The notes: generated by a model not told the origin, from the letters alone. Shown: positions 26,935-35,877, counted from the first letter of the stretch. The stretch is 64,000 nt of DNA from Ferrovibrio sp. MS7 (GCF_038404985.1 NZ_JBBKBA010000001.1:2012001-2076000); one strand, 5' to 3'. Translations and numbers: made by a program.

Positions 26935-27032
26935 CAACCGTAGCGCTGCCGTCATCCTGCCAGGGTTGGGCTGTTTTAGATTGACCCCAGATGCCACTCC
27001 CCCCGTGGCATCCTTAGCACTGGAGGTTGATC

Positions 27033-27593
27033 ATGCTCACCCGTTCCCGAACCCTTGCTGCCGGCCTGATGGCGGTCAGCCTGCTCTCTCTGCCGGCGCT
27101 GGCCGCCGGCCCGCGCGATGGCGGCGCCCGCGATGGCGTGGACCGTCCGAACCGCGCCGAGCGCATGGAGATGCATCGCCAGCGTGCCTGCGCCGATGCG
27201 CCGGCCTGGCTTGCCGGCTGGCTCGGCTTTGCCGAAACCAAGCTCGGCATAACCGCGACGCAACGCACGGCGTGGGACAATTTCGCCCGCGAGCTGCGTG
27301 CCAGCCAGGGTCCGATGCAGGCCTTGTGCAACACGCAGCCGCAGCCGGCCAAGGCGGAAGGCACCGCGCCGGTGAAGCCTGATCCGGTAGAACGCCTGCG
27401 CGGCCAGGAAGCCCGGCTCAGTGCCGAGCTTGAAAGTGTGAAGCTGCGGCGTGGTGCCATCGAGCAGTTGCTGCCGCAGCTTTCCGCCGAGCAGCGTGAC
27501 CGCTTCGCGGAATTGCCGCCGATGGTGATGCTGGGTCGTCCCGGTCCGCATGGCGGTCCGCAGGGTGGGCCGCACCGGGCGCCAGGCCGCTAA
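27033..27593 (+). CDS. Spy/CpxP-like periplasmic protein (LTXXQ)
   Basis: A 186-residue secreted protein. The signal peptide runs to about ALAAG (residue 25). LGITATQRTAWDNFARELRA near residue 75 is the Spy/LTXXQ helical motif and a second helix pair (QLLPQLSAEQRDRF) follows. Such proteins are periplasmic chaperones or feedback sensors of envelope kinases. The ATG at 27033 has GGAGG with 6-nt spacing; the TTG 6 bases before it would leave no spacing. It is divergent from the kinase-regulator pair and ends at a strong terminator. Confidence 0.8.
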   Translation: MLTRSRTLAAGLMAVSLLSLPALAAGPRDGGARDGVDRPNRAERMEMHRQRACADAPAWLAGWLGFAETKLGITATQRTAWDNFARELRASQGPMQALCNTQPQPAKAEGTAPVKPDPVERLRGQEARLSAELESVKLRRGAIEQLLPQLSAEQRDRFAELPPMVMLGRPGPHGGPQGGPHRAPGR

Positions 27594-27616
27594 CGTCTAG
27601 GCTTTGGTGAAAAGAG

Positions 27617-27648
27617 CCCCGGGCCGGGCAGCCGGCCCGGGGTTTTTT
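27617..27648 (+). terminator. Intrinsic terminator after the Spy-like gene
   Basis: An 11-bp perfect stem (27617-27627 with 27632-27642) and 4-nt loop followed by six T. Confidence 0.9.
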
Positions 27649-27654
27649 GGTGCT

Positions 27655-28233
27655 CTAGAGAATGAAGCGCACGACGACGAAGCCGCCGATCAGGCCGATG
27701 AAGAAGATCCAGGTCAGGATCGTCAGGCGCTTCTCGATGAAGTCCTTGATCGGCGGGCCGAAGCGCCACAGCAGCGCGGCAATCAGGAAAAAGCGCAGGC
27801 CGCGCGTGACGATGGAAGCCAGCGTGAAGGACAGCAGGCTGAAATGCGCCGCGCCGCTGGCGATAGTCACCAGCTTGTAGGGGATCGGGGTGAGGCCCTT
27901 CACCAGGATGATCCAGACGCCCCATTCCTGATAGGCCTCCTGGAAGGCATGCAGCTTTTCGCCGTAGCCATAGGCGCGGATGATCAGGTCGCCCAGCGTC
28001 TCGATCAGGAAATAGCCGATGGCATAGCCGAACAGGCCGCCGATAACCGAGGCGATGGTGCAGATCAGTGCGTAGCGGAAGGCGTTCTCGCGCTGCGCCA
28101 GGCACATCGGCACCAGCATCACATCGGGCGGGATTGGGAAGACCGAGCTTTCCAGGAAGGAAATGAAACCCAGCCAGCGGCCAGCCTTGGGGCTGGCGGC
28201 CTGGCGCATGGTCCAGTCGTAGAGCTTTTTCAT
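27655..28233 (-). CDS. YqaA/DedA-family membrane protein
   Basis: A 192-residue inner membrane protein of the VTT/SNARE-associated group. It contains FLESSVFPIPPDVMLVPM near residue 28 and the conserved GLTPIPYKLVTIASGA near 110, with four to five hydrophobic helices. DedA/YqaA proteins act in lipid scramblase or transport functions and envelope homeostasis. ATG at 28233 was chosen because the sequence before it is non-homologous to the family. It converges with the Spy-like gene near a shared terminator. Confidence 0.85.
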   Translation of the reverse strand: MKKLYDWTMRQAASPKAGRWLGFISFLESSVFPIPPDVMLVPMCLAQRENAFRYALICTIASVIGGLFGYAIGYFLIETLGDLIIRAYGYGEKLHAFQEAYQEWGVWIILVKGLTPIPYKLVTIASGAAHFSLLSFTLASIVTRGLRFFLIAALLWRFGPPIKDFIEKRLTILTWIFFIGLIGGFVVVRFIL

Positions 28234-28392
28234 TGGCCCTGGCTGTAGCGGTTGGGGCCTTGGCAGTAGCCGCTGGCCGCGGCTTTGTCCATGGCCGGCT
28301 GCAGGGGCAGGGGACAAATCCCGGCCTGAAAATCTGCCGCTGGGCGAGGATTGCGAAACAGGGGCGCTTCGCTAATATCCGCCCGCTCTGAT

Positions 28393-28479
28393 GCCCCAGT
28401 GGTGGAATCGGTAGACGCGACGGACTCAAAATCCGTTGTCCGCAAGGACGTGCCCGTTCAAGTCGGGCCTGGGGCACCA
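28393..28479 (+). tRNA. tRNA-Leu (CAA)
   Basis: The 7-bp acceptor GCCCCAG pairs with CTGGGGC (28469-28475), followed by A and an encoded CCA. The anticodon arm is ACGGA-CTCAAAA-TCCGT, giving anticodon CAA (reads UUG). A long class II variable arm (TGTCCGCAAGGACG) and a TTCAAGT T-loop are present. Confidence 0.97.
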
Positions 28480-28509
28480 CCACATCTTCCACACAATCAC
28501 ATAACCCTT

Positions 28510-28536
28510 CGCGGTTTTCCGCCTTGGAAAGCCGCG
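28510..28536 (+). terminator. Hairpin after tRNA-Leu
   Basis: CGCGGTTTTCC pairs with GGAAAGCCGCG (one G-T) around a 5-nt loop. Only a short TTTT follows after 8 bases, so termination is likely but not certain. Confidence 0.5.
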
Positions 28537-28570
28537 CGCGGATCGTTTTGAAATAAATGCCAGATTCCGC

Positions 28571-28599
28571 TTGCAGATAAACATACTACCTAGTAGGTT
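28571..28599 (+). promoter_or_regulatory. Promoter with overlapping palindrome for the catabolic operon
   Basis: TTGCAG (28571-28576), a 17-nt spacer and TAGGTT (28594-28599) form a promoter 19 bp before the operon's first gene, which has AGGAGG 7 nt before its ATG. The odd palindrome ACCTA-G-TAGGT (28588-28598), with a longer overlap CTACCTAGTAG, covers the -10 box. This is where a repressor such as the TetR encoded in second place would act. Confidence 0.5.
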
Positions 28600-28617
28600 T
28601 TTCTCAGGAGGAAACAA

Positions 28618-29853
28618 ATGTCAGAAGCACAAGGCTATTCCCGCTGGAATGGCGAGCCGTCTTATGCGGCCGCTGCCACCCCTATTATCTGGGAGCCCCA
28701 GCTAGACGCCGATTCAGCCAAGTGGCGCGCCAAGGCCCGCCAGCTCTCGCTCGATCACTTTTCCGACCTCGCCCCGGTGATCGACCGCGAGCAGCGTTTC
28801 CCATACGAGAACGTGGCCCTGCTGCGCCAGGCCGGCATCAGCACCATGTTTCTGCCCAAGACTTATGGCGGCGCCGGTGCCTCGCTCACCTCGCTCAGCG
28901 CCGTGATCGAGGAAATCGCCGCCCATTGCGCTTCCACCAGCGGCATCATCGCCACCTTGCAGCTTGGCGCGCACCCGCTGCTGCTTGGCGCCAGCGACGC
29001 CCAGCGCCAGGAACATCTCACCGCCCTGGTGCGTGACGATATCTATATTTCCTTTGCCTTGAGCGAGCCCGGCGCCGGTTCCGACCCGGCCAACATGGCC
29101 ACCACCGCCACGCGCGAGGGCAGCGGCTGGCGCCTGCGCGGCACCAAATGCTGGATCGGCAATGGCGGTATCGCCCAGAAATACCTGCTGTTCGCCCAGA
29201 CCCGACCGGGCAGCGGCCGCGCCGGCATCGCCGCCTATATGGTGCGGGCCGATGCAGCGGGCGTGAAGGTGCATCCCAAGGAAGACAAGATGGGCATGCG
29301 CGGCACCGCCACCACGGTGATCGATTTCGATACCCTGGTGGATGATGCGGCCGTGATCGCCGCGCCCGGCGCCGCTTTGCGCCTGGCATTGGAAACCCTG
29401 AATGTTGGCCGCATCACTGTGGCGGCGCAGTCGGTCGGCATCGGCCTCGGCGCCTATCGCGAGATGACCGCCTATGCGGTGTCGCGCCAGACTTTCGGCC
29501 AGTCGATCCTCAGCCATCAGGGCCTCGGCTTCCAGATTGCCGATACGGCGATGCAGCTCTCGGCGGCGCGCATGATGGTCTACGAGGCGGCGCGGCAATT
29601 CGATGCCGGCCAGGATATCGCCAATCTCGGCGCCATGACCAAGCTGTTCGCCACCGAAGTGGCGCATCAGGCGGTCGATCTCGGCGTGCAGGTATTCGGC
29701 GGCCGCGGCTATGTGCGCCCGACACCGGTTGAGCGTTTCTACCGCGACCAGCGCGCCACCGAAATCTATGAAGGCACCTCGGAAATCCAGCGCCTGGTGC
29801 TGATGCGCGCGATCCAATCGGCTGCCGCTGCCGCCTTGGGAGACGATAAATGA
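28618..29853 (+). CDS. Acyl-CoA dehydrogenase
   Basis: A 411-residue FAD enzyme that would introduce a double bond next to the carbonyl of an acyl-CoA. FALSEPGAGSDPANM (flavin and substrate region) is near residue 145, GMRGTATTVIDF near 230, and the C-terminal GGRGYVRPTPVERFYRDQRATEIYEGTSEIQ carries the Glu base in the IYEGT segment (quoted parts are shortened). The gene is first in the operon and overlaps the TetR gene start by 4 bp. The substrate is unknown but the CoA ligase two genes on would supply one. Confidence 0.9.
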   Translation: MSEAQGYSRWNGEPSYAAAATPIIWEPQLDADSAKWRAKARQLSLDHFSDLAPVIDREQRFPYENVALLRQAGISTMFLPKTYGGAGASLTSLSAVIEEIAAHCASTSGIIATLQLGAHPLLLGASDAQRQEHLTALVRDDIYISFALSEPGAGSDPANMATTATREGSGWRLRGTKCWIGNGGIAQKYLLFAQTRPGSGRAGIAAYMVRADAAGVKVHPKEDKMGMRGTATTVIDFDTLVDDAAVIAAPGAALRLALETLNVGRITVAAQSVGIGLGAYREMTAYAVSRQTFGQSILSHQGLGFQIADTAMQLSAARMMVYEAARQFDAGQDIANLGAMTKLFATEVAHQAVDLGVQVFGGRGYVRPTPVERFYRDQRATEIYEGTSEIQRLVLMRAIQSAAAAALGDDK

Positions 29854-30497
29854 CCGTTGCCGCCATCCGCTCCGGCACCAACGCCGAAGAACAGAATCGC
29901 GCCGAAATCCTCAAGGCCGCGGCTATCGCCTTCATGCGCAAGGGCTACTCGGCGGCGAGCATCGACGACGTGGCGGACCTGATGAACGCCACCAAGGGGC
30001 GTGTCTATCACTATTACCGCAGCAAGGCGGATCTGTTCTTCGATGTGCATTTCGAGGCGATGCGGCTGGATCTCGACGTGGTGCGCCCGTTGGCGGCGAG
30101 CGGCGGCGATCCCTTGCAGCGCCTGCATGCCATGGCGGTGGCGCATATCCTGATCATCATGACGCAGCTTCCCTTCCAGCGCGTGGCGGTGCAGGGCCTG
30201 GAGATGCATCTGGCCGGCCAGACCACGCCGGAGCAGCGCTCGCTGCTCGCCCGCATCCTGGAGCTGCGCGATGAATATCAGGCATTGTTTGCCGGTCCGA
30301 TCGAGGAGGCGCTGCAGGCCGGCCTGATTCCGCCGCAGGATACCCGCACGGTGGTCAAGGCCTTCTTCGGTGCGCTGAACTGGACCACGATCTGGTATCG
30401 CCCCGGCCCGGAAGAAACACCGGAACGCCAGCAGGCAATGGCGGAAGAGATTGCCACCTTTGCCATCCGTGGATTGGGCAGCAAGAGCCATGGCTGA
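29850..30497 (+). CDS. TetR family regulator of the catabolic operon
   Basis: A 215-residue regulator with the helix-turn-helix ASIDDVADLMNATKGRVYHYY near residues 36-56. The C-terminal part resembles the TetR_C domain of fatty-acid/aromatic responders. The gene is inside the operon, overlapping both neighbours (ATGA with the acyl-CoA dehydrogenase; 8 bp with the CoA ligase), so it is likely autoregulated through the palindrome at 28588-28598. Its ligand would be a pathway compound, possibly a CoA thioester. Confidence 0.88.
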   Translation: MTVAAIRSGTNAEEQNRAEILKAAAIAFMRKGYSAASIDDVADLMNATKGRVYHYYRSKADLFFDVHFEAMRLDLDVVRPLAASGGDPLQRLHAMAVAHILIIMTQLPFQRVAVQGLEMHLAGQTTPEQRSLLARILELRDEYQALFAGPIEEALQAGLIPPQDTRTVVKAFFGALNWTTIWYRPGPEETPERQQAMAEEIATFAIRGLGSKSHG

Positions 30498-31824
30498 AGC
30501 GCGTCCGTTTTCCGACAAGTTCTGGGATGAGCGCGAAACCTGGTCGCGCGACCGCCTGGAATCCGAACAGCTTGCAGCGCTGAAGCGCCAACTCGCCTAT
30601 GTTGGCGCCAACAGCATCTACTACAAGCGCGCCTTCAAGGAAGTCGGCTTCGATCCCGCCGGCCTCAAGAGTTTCGCGGATCTGTCGCGCCTGCCGCTGA
30701 CCAAGAAGGCTGATTATGTCGCCTCCGTGCAGCGTCAGCCGCCCTGGGGCGAATTCGTCGCCGCGCCGCGCGAGCAGGTGCGCCGCGTGCATTTCTCGTC
30801 CGGCACTACCGCCAAGCCGGCGCCGCAATTCTGGACCGAGGCGGATCTCACCCGCTGGGCCGATAATTACGCGCGCGGCGCCTGGTCGCAGGGCGTGCGG
30901 CCGGGCCAGGTCTTCCAGTGCCTGTTCACTTACACTTGGTTCGTCGGCGGCCTTGGTGCCACGGCGGGTTATCAGCGCGCCGGCGCCATCTGCATTCCCG
31001 CCGGCAGCGGCGAGACCGAGCGCCAGGTGCATTCGATCTATGAATTCGGCACCGAGATCATCTGCGGCACGCCGTCCTTCATGCTGCATCTGGCCGAAAC
31101 GGCGGCCAAGCTTGGCTATGACAGTGCGGCTTCGCCGGTGAAACGCATCATGGTTGGCGGCGAGCCGGGCGCCAGCATTCCGGCGACGCGCAAGCGCATC
31201 GAGGAATTGTGGGGCGCGAAATGCTACGACGCCTATGGCTCGCTGGAATTCCAGACCATCGGCTGGGATTGCGAGGCACAGACCGGCCCGCATCTGCTGG
31301 AAGACTTCGCCTATGCCGAGATCGTCGATCCCGAGACCGGCAAGGCGGTGAATGATGGCCAGCGCGGCGTGCTGGTGCTGACGCATCTGGACAAGCAAGC
31401 CGGCCCGCTGGTGCGCTGGTGGACTGGCGACATCGTGTCGCGCCGGCGTGAGACCTGCGCCTGCGGCCGCACCCATGCCCGCCTGATCAATGGCGTGCTG
31501 GGCCGTGGCGACGACATGCTGGTGATCCGGGGCGTCAATCTTTTCCCCTCGGCGGTGGAAGAACTGATCCGCTCCACCAGCGGCACCACCGATGAATACC
31601 GCATCATTGTCGGCGGCAAGCTGACCGATGCCGGCGGCTTCCCCACCGGCATCCGTTTGCAGGTCGAGGCGCTTTCCGACGCCCCGGCGGATCTCGGTCA
31701 GCGCCTGAGCGTTCTGATCAAGGAGAGGCTGCAGGTACGGGCGGAAGTGGAATTGCTGGCGCCCGATACGCTGGCGCGTTCCAGCCACAAGTCGAAGCGC
31801 GTGATCCAGGAGCCGGCAGGATGA
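30490..31824 (+). CDS. Phenylacetate-CoA ligase-like adenylating enzyme
   Basis: A 444-residue AMP-forming ligase of the PaaK group. The phosphate loop is HFSSGTTAKPAPQFW near residue 100, the adenine region YGSLEFQTIGWDCEAQ near 250, WWTGDIV near 320 and a C-terminal ACT-like lid with GRGDDMLVIRGVNLFPSAVE. It would activate a carboxylic acid to its CoA ester. ATG at 30490 overlaps the TetR gene. The acid is not known. A short N-terminal part distinguishes it from the longer acyl-CoA synthetases. Confidence 0.85.
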   Translation: MAEARPFSDKFWDERETWSRDRLESEQLAALKRQLAYVGANSIYYKRAFKEVGFDPAGLKSFADLSRLPLTKKADYVASVQRQPPWGEFVAAPREQVRRVHFSSGTTAKPAPQFWTEADLTRWADNYARGAWSQGVRPGQVFQCLFTYTWFVGGLGATAGYQRAGAICIPAGSGETERQVHSIYEFGTEIICGTPSFMLHLAETAAKLGYDSAASPVKRIMVGGEPGASIPATRKRIEELWGAKCYDAYGSLEFQTIGWDCEAQTGPHLLEDFAYAEIVDPETGKAVNDGQRGVLVLTHLDKQAGPLVRWWTGDIVSRRRETCACGRTHARLINGVLGRGDDMLVIRGVNLFPSAVEELIRSTSGTTDEYRIIVGGKLTDAGGFPTGIRLQVEALSDAPADLGQRLSVLIKERLQVRAEVELLAPDTLARSSHKSKRVIQEPAG

Positions 31825-32609
31825 GCGATGCCGTGCTGAAAGACGGCTGCCTGAAAGCCGAGACCGTGGTGGTCACCGGCGCCGGTTCCGGGCTTGGCCG
31901 CGCCATCGCGCTGCGGCTGCTCGGCCTTGGTGCCCGCGTCATCGGCATCGGCCGTCGCGCGGAGCGGCTCGAGGAAACCGGCGCGTTGGCTGGCAACCAT
32001 AGCGGTCGCTATGCTGTGCAGGCATTGGATGTCCGCGATGAAGCGGCGATCACCGAAGCCGCCAAGGCCATTGGCGAAAAGCATGACGTGACCGCGCTGG
32101 TGAACAATGCCGGTGGCCAGTTCGTGGCGCCGGCCACCGAGATTTCGCGGCGCGGCTGGAACTCGGTGATCGATCTCAATCTCACCGCTGTGTTCCGGCT
32201 TTGCCAGCTTTTCCAGCCGGCCCTGGCGAAAAGCGGCGGCGCCATCGTCAATATTTCGCTGAGCCCGATCGAGCGCGGCGCCATCGGCATGGCGCATGGC
32301 GTGGCGGCGCGCGCCGGCGTGCTGGGCCTGACCAAGTCGCTGGCGCTGGAATGGGCCGAGCAAGGCATCCGGGTCAATTGCATCGGGCCGGGTTCTGTCG
32401 CCACCGCCGGCCTGGATGATGAAGTGAGTGCCGAGACGCGGCCGCGTCTGGTCGCCGGCATCCCGCTCGGGCGTCTCACGCGGCCGGAGGAAGTGGCGGA
32501 ATTCGTTGGTTACCTGATCAGTCCGGCAGGCCGCATGATTTCCGGGCAGATGCTGCAGATAGATGGCTTGGCGCATTTGGGTGCGCCGGTCGATCTGCTG
32601 CCAAGATGA
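31821..32609 (+). CDS. SDR family oxidoreductase, 2,4-dienoyl-CoA reductase-like
   Basis: A 262-residue short-chain dehydrogenase. TGAGSGLGRAIA (residues 19-30) binds the cofactor and NNAGGQFV follows near 96. The usual Tyr of YxxxK is not seen; instead GMAHGVAARAGVLGLTKSLALEW is present, the pattern seen in 2,4-dienoyl-CoA and trans-2-enoyl-CoA reductases. It could reduce an enoyl-CoA made by the acyl-CoA dehydrogenase or other unsaturated intermediate. The gene overlaps the ligase by 4 bp. Confidence 0.82.
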   Translation: MSDAVLKDGCLKAETVVVTGAGSGLGRAIALRLLGLGARVIGIGRRAERLEETGALAGNHSGRYAVQALDVRDEAAITEAAKAIGEKHDVTALVNNAGGQFVAPATEISRRGWNSVIDLNLTAVFRLCQLFQPALAKSGGAIVNISLSPIERGAIGMAHGVAARAGVLGLTKSLALEWAEQGIRVNCIGPGSVATAGLDDEVSAETRPRLVAGIPLGRLTRPEEVAEFVGYLISPAGRMISGQMLQIDGLAHLGAPVDLLPR

Positions 32610-32649
32610 ACAGCAAAAACTAGAGTATAACCAAGCGGAGGAAACAAAG

Positions 32650-33711
32650 ATGAAGACCAAGATCAAAATGGTGGCCGGCCTCGCCGGCGCGGTGCTGGCA
32701 TTCGCCGGCAGCCAGGCCATGGCGGCCGAGAAGGTGATCATTGCCATCGGCACCAGCGTGTTCGATGCCTCGCAGGCCAACAACACCTCCTATCCGATTT
32801 TCAGCAAGTGCTGGGAAAAGGAAGGGCTGAATGTCGAATTGCAACCGACCAGCTCCACCGCCGCGATGCAGGCCGTGCTTTCCGGCCAGGCGCAGATGGT
32901 GAATATGGGCCCCGCCGCCGGTGTCATCGCGCGCGGCAAGGGTGCGCCGCTCACCGCCGTCTATGTCAACATGCGCAAGAACTTCCAGTTCCCAGTGGTG
33001 CTGGAAAGCAGCCCGATCAAGACCATTGCCGATTTCAAGGGCAAGACCATGGGCGTTTTCTCCTATGGCGCGCAGATGGTGAAGGTGTTCCGTGGCATGG
33101 CCTCGGAAGCCGGCCTCAACCCGGACAAGGATCTCAACATCGTCGAGACCGGCGTCGGTGCTCAGGCCATCACCGCGCTGCAGACCGGCCGTGTCGATAT
33201 CTGGGGCACCTGGGATTCGCAGATCGCCACCGCCGAGAATGCCGGCCTGAAGCTGCGCCGCTTCACCACGCCGGCAGCCGAGAAGCTGACCTGGGGCGGT
33301 TCCTACTTCGTCCGTGACGATTATGTGAAGAGCAACCCACAGGCGATTGAGAAGACGCTGCGCTGCATCGCGCAAGGCTCGGTTGCCGCCATCGCCAATC
33401 CGCAGGGCGCGGTGAAGGCGCATTGGCAGGTCTATCCGGCCACCAAGCCGAGCGGCATCGAGGAATCGAAGGCCTTCGAACAGGCGCTGCATCTGCTCAA
33501 CACCCGCATCGAGTTCCTGAAGCTCAATCCGGGCGAGCGCTGGGGCGAATTCCCGCATGAGATGGTTGCCGAGACCGTCAAGTTTATGCGCGAGACCGGC
33601 GAGCTGCAGAACGACATCGACCCGCGGACGCTCTACACGAACCAGTTCGTGGAAGGCATCAACCGTTTCGACGCCAAGGCGGTCGAGGCGGCAGCCAAGG
33701 CGATCAAGTAA
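32650..33711 (+). CDS. ABC transporter substrate-binding protein (NitT/TauT type)
   Basis: A 353-residue periplasmic binding protein. Residues 1-26 form a signal peptide ending in QAMAA. The two-lobed fold of the nitrate/sulfonate/taurine binding family is indicated by SSTAAMQAVLSGQAQMVNMG near residue 75, LESSPIKTIADFKGKTMGVF near 120 and VDIWGTWDSQIATAENAG near 190. Its ATPase and permease follow after three metabolic genes. GGAGG lies 8 nt before the ATG. The ligand is probably a small anionic organic compound, sulfonate- or carboxylate-like. Confidence 0.87.
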   Translation: MKTKIKMVAGLAGAVLAFAGSQAMAAEKVIIAIGTSVFDASQANNTSYPIFSKCWEKEGLNVELQPTSSTAAMQAVLSGQAQMVNMGPAAGVIARGKGAPLTAVYVNMRKNFQFPVVLESSPIKTIADFKGKTMGVFSYGAQMVKVFRGMASEAGLNPDKDLNIVETGVGAQAITALQTGRVDIWGTWDSQIATAENAGLKLRRFTTPAAEKLTWGGSYFVRDDYVKSNPQAIEKTLRCIAQGSVAAIANPQGAVKAHWQVYPATKPSGIEESKAFEQALHLLNTRIEFLKLNPGERWGEFPHEMVAETVKFMRETGELQNDIDPRTLYTNQFVEGINRFDAKAVEAAAKAIK

Positions 33712-33712
33712 G

Positions 33713-34603
33713 ATGGGCAGCGCCACTGCATCCGGTTCGGCCGGCAGCCGCTTGAAGCGACTGCTGGAAGCCCGCTCGATGGCCCTGATCCCCGGCTGCC
33801 ATGACGCCCTCGGCGCCAGGCTGATCGAGGATGCCGGTTTCGAGGCGGTCTACATGTCCGGCTTTTCGGTGGCGGCCAGCTTTGGCCGCCCCGATCTCGG
33901 CATCCTGACCATGACCGATGTGGTGGCGCGTTCCATCCAGATTGCCGAAGCCGTGTCGGTGCCGCTGCTGGTGGATGCCGATACCGGCTATGGCGGGCCG
34001 CTGAATATCGCCGAGACCGTGCGCCGCCTGGAGCAGGGCGGCGTCGCTGGGCTGCATCTGGAAGACCAGAAGACGCCGAAGAAATGCGGCGCGCTCGCCG
34101 GCAAGGAACTGGTGCCGGTGGAAGAAATGTGTGCCCGCATCATCATCGCCAAGCGGGCGCGGCGCGGCGAAGATTTCGTCATCGTCGGGCGCACCGATGC
34201 CGTCACCGTGGCCGGCCTGGATGAAACCATCCGGCGCTGCAAGGCGATGGCCGAGGCCGGCGCCGATGCCATCATGGTGCCGTCGCTGGAAACGCCGGAG
34301 CAGCTTCGCGCCGTTGCCACCTGCGTGTCCAAGCCGGTGCTGTATGTCGCCGCCGAAACCGTGCGGACGATGTATGACGCCAAGCAGCTTGGCGAATTCG
34401 GCTTCGCGGCTTCGCTCTATCCGCTGTCGCTGATCATGGCCAGCGTGGCGGCGCAGCGTACCGTGCTGCGCGACCTGCGCAGCACCGGCAACACGGCACA
34501 GCATATTCCGAACATGACGCCCTTCCGCGAAGTCGGCGCCCTGGTGGGCACGCCGGCGGCGGGCGAAGAAGAAGCCGCCCTGGTGGCGGGGACGGGTACC
34601 TGA
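33713..34603 (+). CDS. Isocitrate lyase/PEP mutase superfamily C-C lyase
   Basis: A 296-residue TIM-barrel enzyme. DADTGYGG (residues 88-95) is the metal site and KKCG (123-126) carries the catalytic Cys of lyases such as methylisocitrate and 2,3-dimethylmalate lyase, absent from the oxaloacetate decarboxylase group. It would split a substituted malate or isocitrate into pyruvate or glyoxylate plus an acid. The next two genes encode a LeuCD-like hydro-lyase that could make its substrate. The start follows the preceding stop by one base; it is coupled. Confidence 0.82.
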   Translation: MGSATASGSAGSRLKRLLEARSMALIPGCHDALGARLIEDAGFEAVYMSGFSVAASFGRPDLGILTMTDVVARSIQIAEAVSVPLLVDADTGYGGPLNIAETVRRLEQGGVAGLHLEDQKTPKKCGALAGKELVPVEEMCARIIIAKRARRGEDFVIVGRTDAVTVAGLDETIRRCKAMAEAGADAIMVPSLETPEQLRAVATCVSKPVLYVAAETVRTMYDAKQLGEFGFAASLYPLSLIMASVAAQRTVLRDLRSTGNTAQHIPNMTPFREVGALVGTPAAGEEEAALVAGTGT

Positions 34604-35877
34604 TGGCTGGTGCAACGGCGGCACAGAAAATCCTGGCCCGCGCTGCAGGGCGCGATCAGGTGGCAGTGGGCGAGGTGATCTGGGCCGAGCCGGATCTAGT
34701 CACCACGCCGGAAGTGTCGTTTCCGGCCTATGTGAAGCGGCTGGACAGTATCGGCGTGCGCAAGTTCCGTTACCCGGAACGCGTTGTTGTTGCCATCGAC
34801 CATGAAGTGCCGGTGCATAGCCGCGATGGTGCCGAGCGCAACCGGCTGACCCGCCGGCTGGCGGAGGAATTCAAGGTCGGCCATTTCTACGATGGCGATG
34901 GCATCACCCATCCGCTGGTGGTGGAGCAGGGTCTGGTGCGACCGGGCATGTTTTGCGCCGGCGCTGATTCCCATGCCCCGGGTCTTGGCGGCGTTGGCGC
35001 GCTGTCCATGCCGTTCGGTTTCGAGCTGACCATGATCCTGGCATTGGGCCGCATCTGGCTGCCGGTGCCGGCCAGTGTGCGCGTGGTGCTGGAAGGCCGC
35101 TTGAGCCCCGGCCTCGCGGCGCGTGATATCATTCTGCAGGTATTCCGCCAGCTTGGCGCCGAGCGCGCCCATGACAAGGTGATCGAATTCACCGGGCCCG
35201 GCATCGCTTCCCTGAGCGTGCGCGAACGCATGACGCTCTGCGGTCTCTGCGTCGATCTCGGCGGCGTCACCGGCCTGGCGCCGGCCGACGCGGTGGCGCT
35301 GCAGTATCTGTGCGATATCGGCATGGCGGACGCAGAAGCCGTGACATCCGATGCCGATGCCGTCTTCGCCGATGAAATCCGCATCGATCTGGCGAGGCTG
35401 GAACCGCAGGTTTCGGTTCCGCCGTCGCCGCTGGATGTGCAGACCGTGGCCGAACTCGGTCCGGTGCCGATCCAGCACGCCTATATCGGTTCCTGCGTTT
35501 CCGGCAGCCTTGCCGAATTGCGCAGCGTGGCGGATTTCCTGAAATCCCGCAAAGTGCATAACGGCGTGCAGATGCTGGTGATTCCGGCCACCCGCAGCGT
35601 CTATCGCCAGGCAATGGCGGAAGGGCTGCTCGATACCATCCTGGCGGCCGGCGCACAGGTGGCGCCACCCACCTGCGGCCCGTGTTTCGGCGGCTTGGCG
35701 CAACTGGCGCCGGGCGAGGTGCGCATTTCCACCAGCACGCGCAACGATCCTGGCCGCATGGGCAGCAAGGAAGCATCGATCTACCTGGGCAGCGCGCTCA
35801 CGGTGGCGGCGTCGGCGGTGGCCGGCCATATCGCCGATCCGCGCGCTGTTTTCGGGCAGGAGGGAGGTCGGCGATGA
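34603..35877 (+). CDS. Aconitase-family hydro-lyase, large subunit (LeuC-like)
   Basis: A 424-residue [4Fe-4S] enzyme related to 3-isopropylmalate dehydratase large subunit. The cluster cysteines are Cys298 and C358-GP-C361; GADSHAPGLGGVGAL near 120 is the substrate motif. It would hydrate or dehydrate a substituted maleate/malate with the small subunit next door. Dimethylmaleate hydratase DmdA is a near functional model from the family. The ordinary leucine genes leuA/leuB are absent. It overlaps the lyase gene by 1 bp. Confidence 0.85.
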   Translation: MAGATAAQKILARAAGRDQVAVGEVIWAEPDLVTTPEVSFPAYVKRLDSIGVRKFRYPERVVVAIDHEVPVHSRDGAERNRLTRRLAEEFKVGHFYDGDGITHPLVVEQGLVRPGMFCAGADSHAPGLGGVGALSMPFGFELTMILALGRIWLPVPASVRVVLEGRLSPGLAARDIILQVFRQLGAERAHDKVIEFTGPGIASLSVRERMTLCGLCVDLGGVTGLAPADAVALQYLCDIGMADAEAVTSDADAVFADEIRIDLARLEPQVSVPPSPLDVQTVAELGPVPIQHAYIGSCVSGSLAELRSVADFLKSRKVHNGVQMLVIPATRSVYRQAMAEGLLDTILAAGAQVAPPTCGPCFGGLAQLAPGEVRISTSTRNDPGRMGSKEASIYLGSALTVAASAVAGHIADPRAVFGQEGGRR

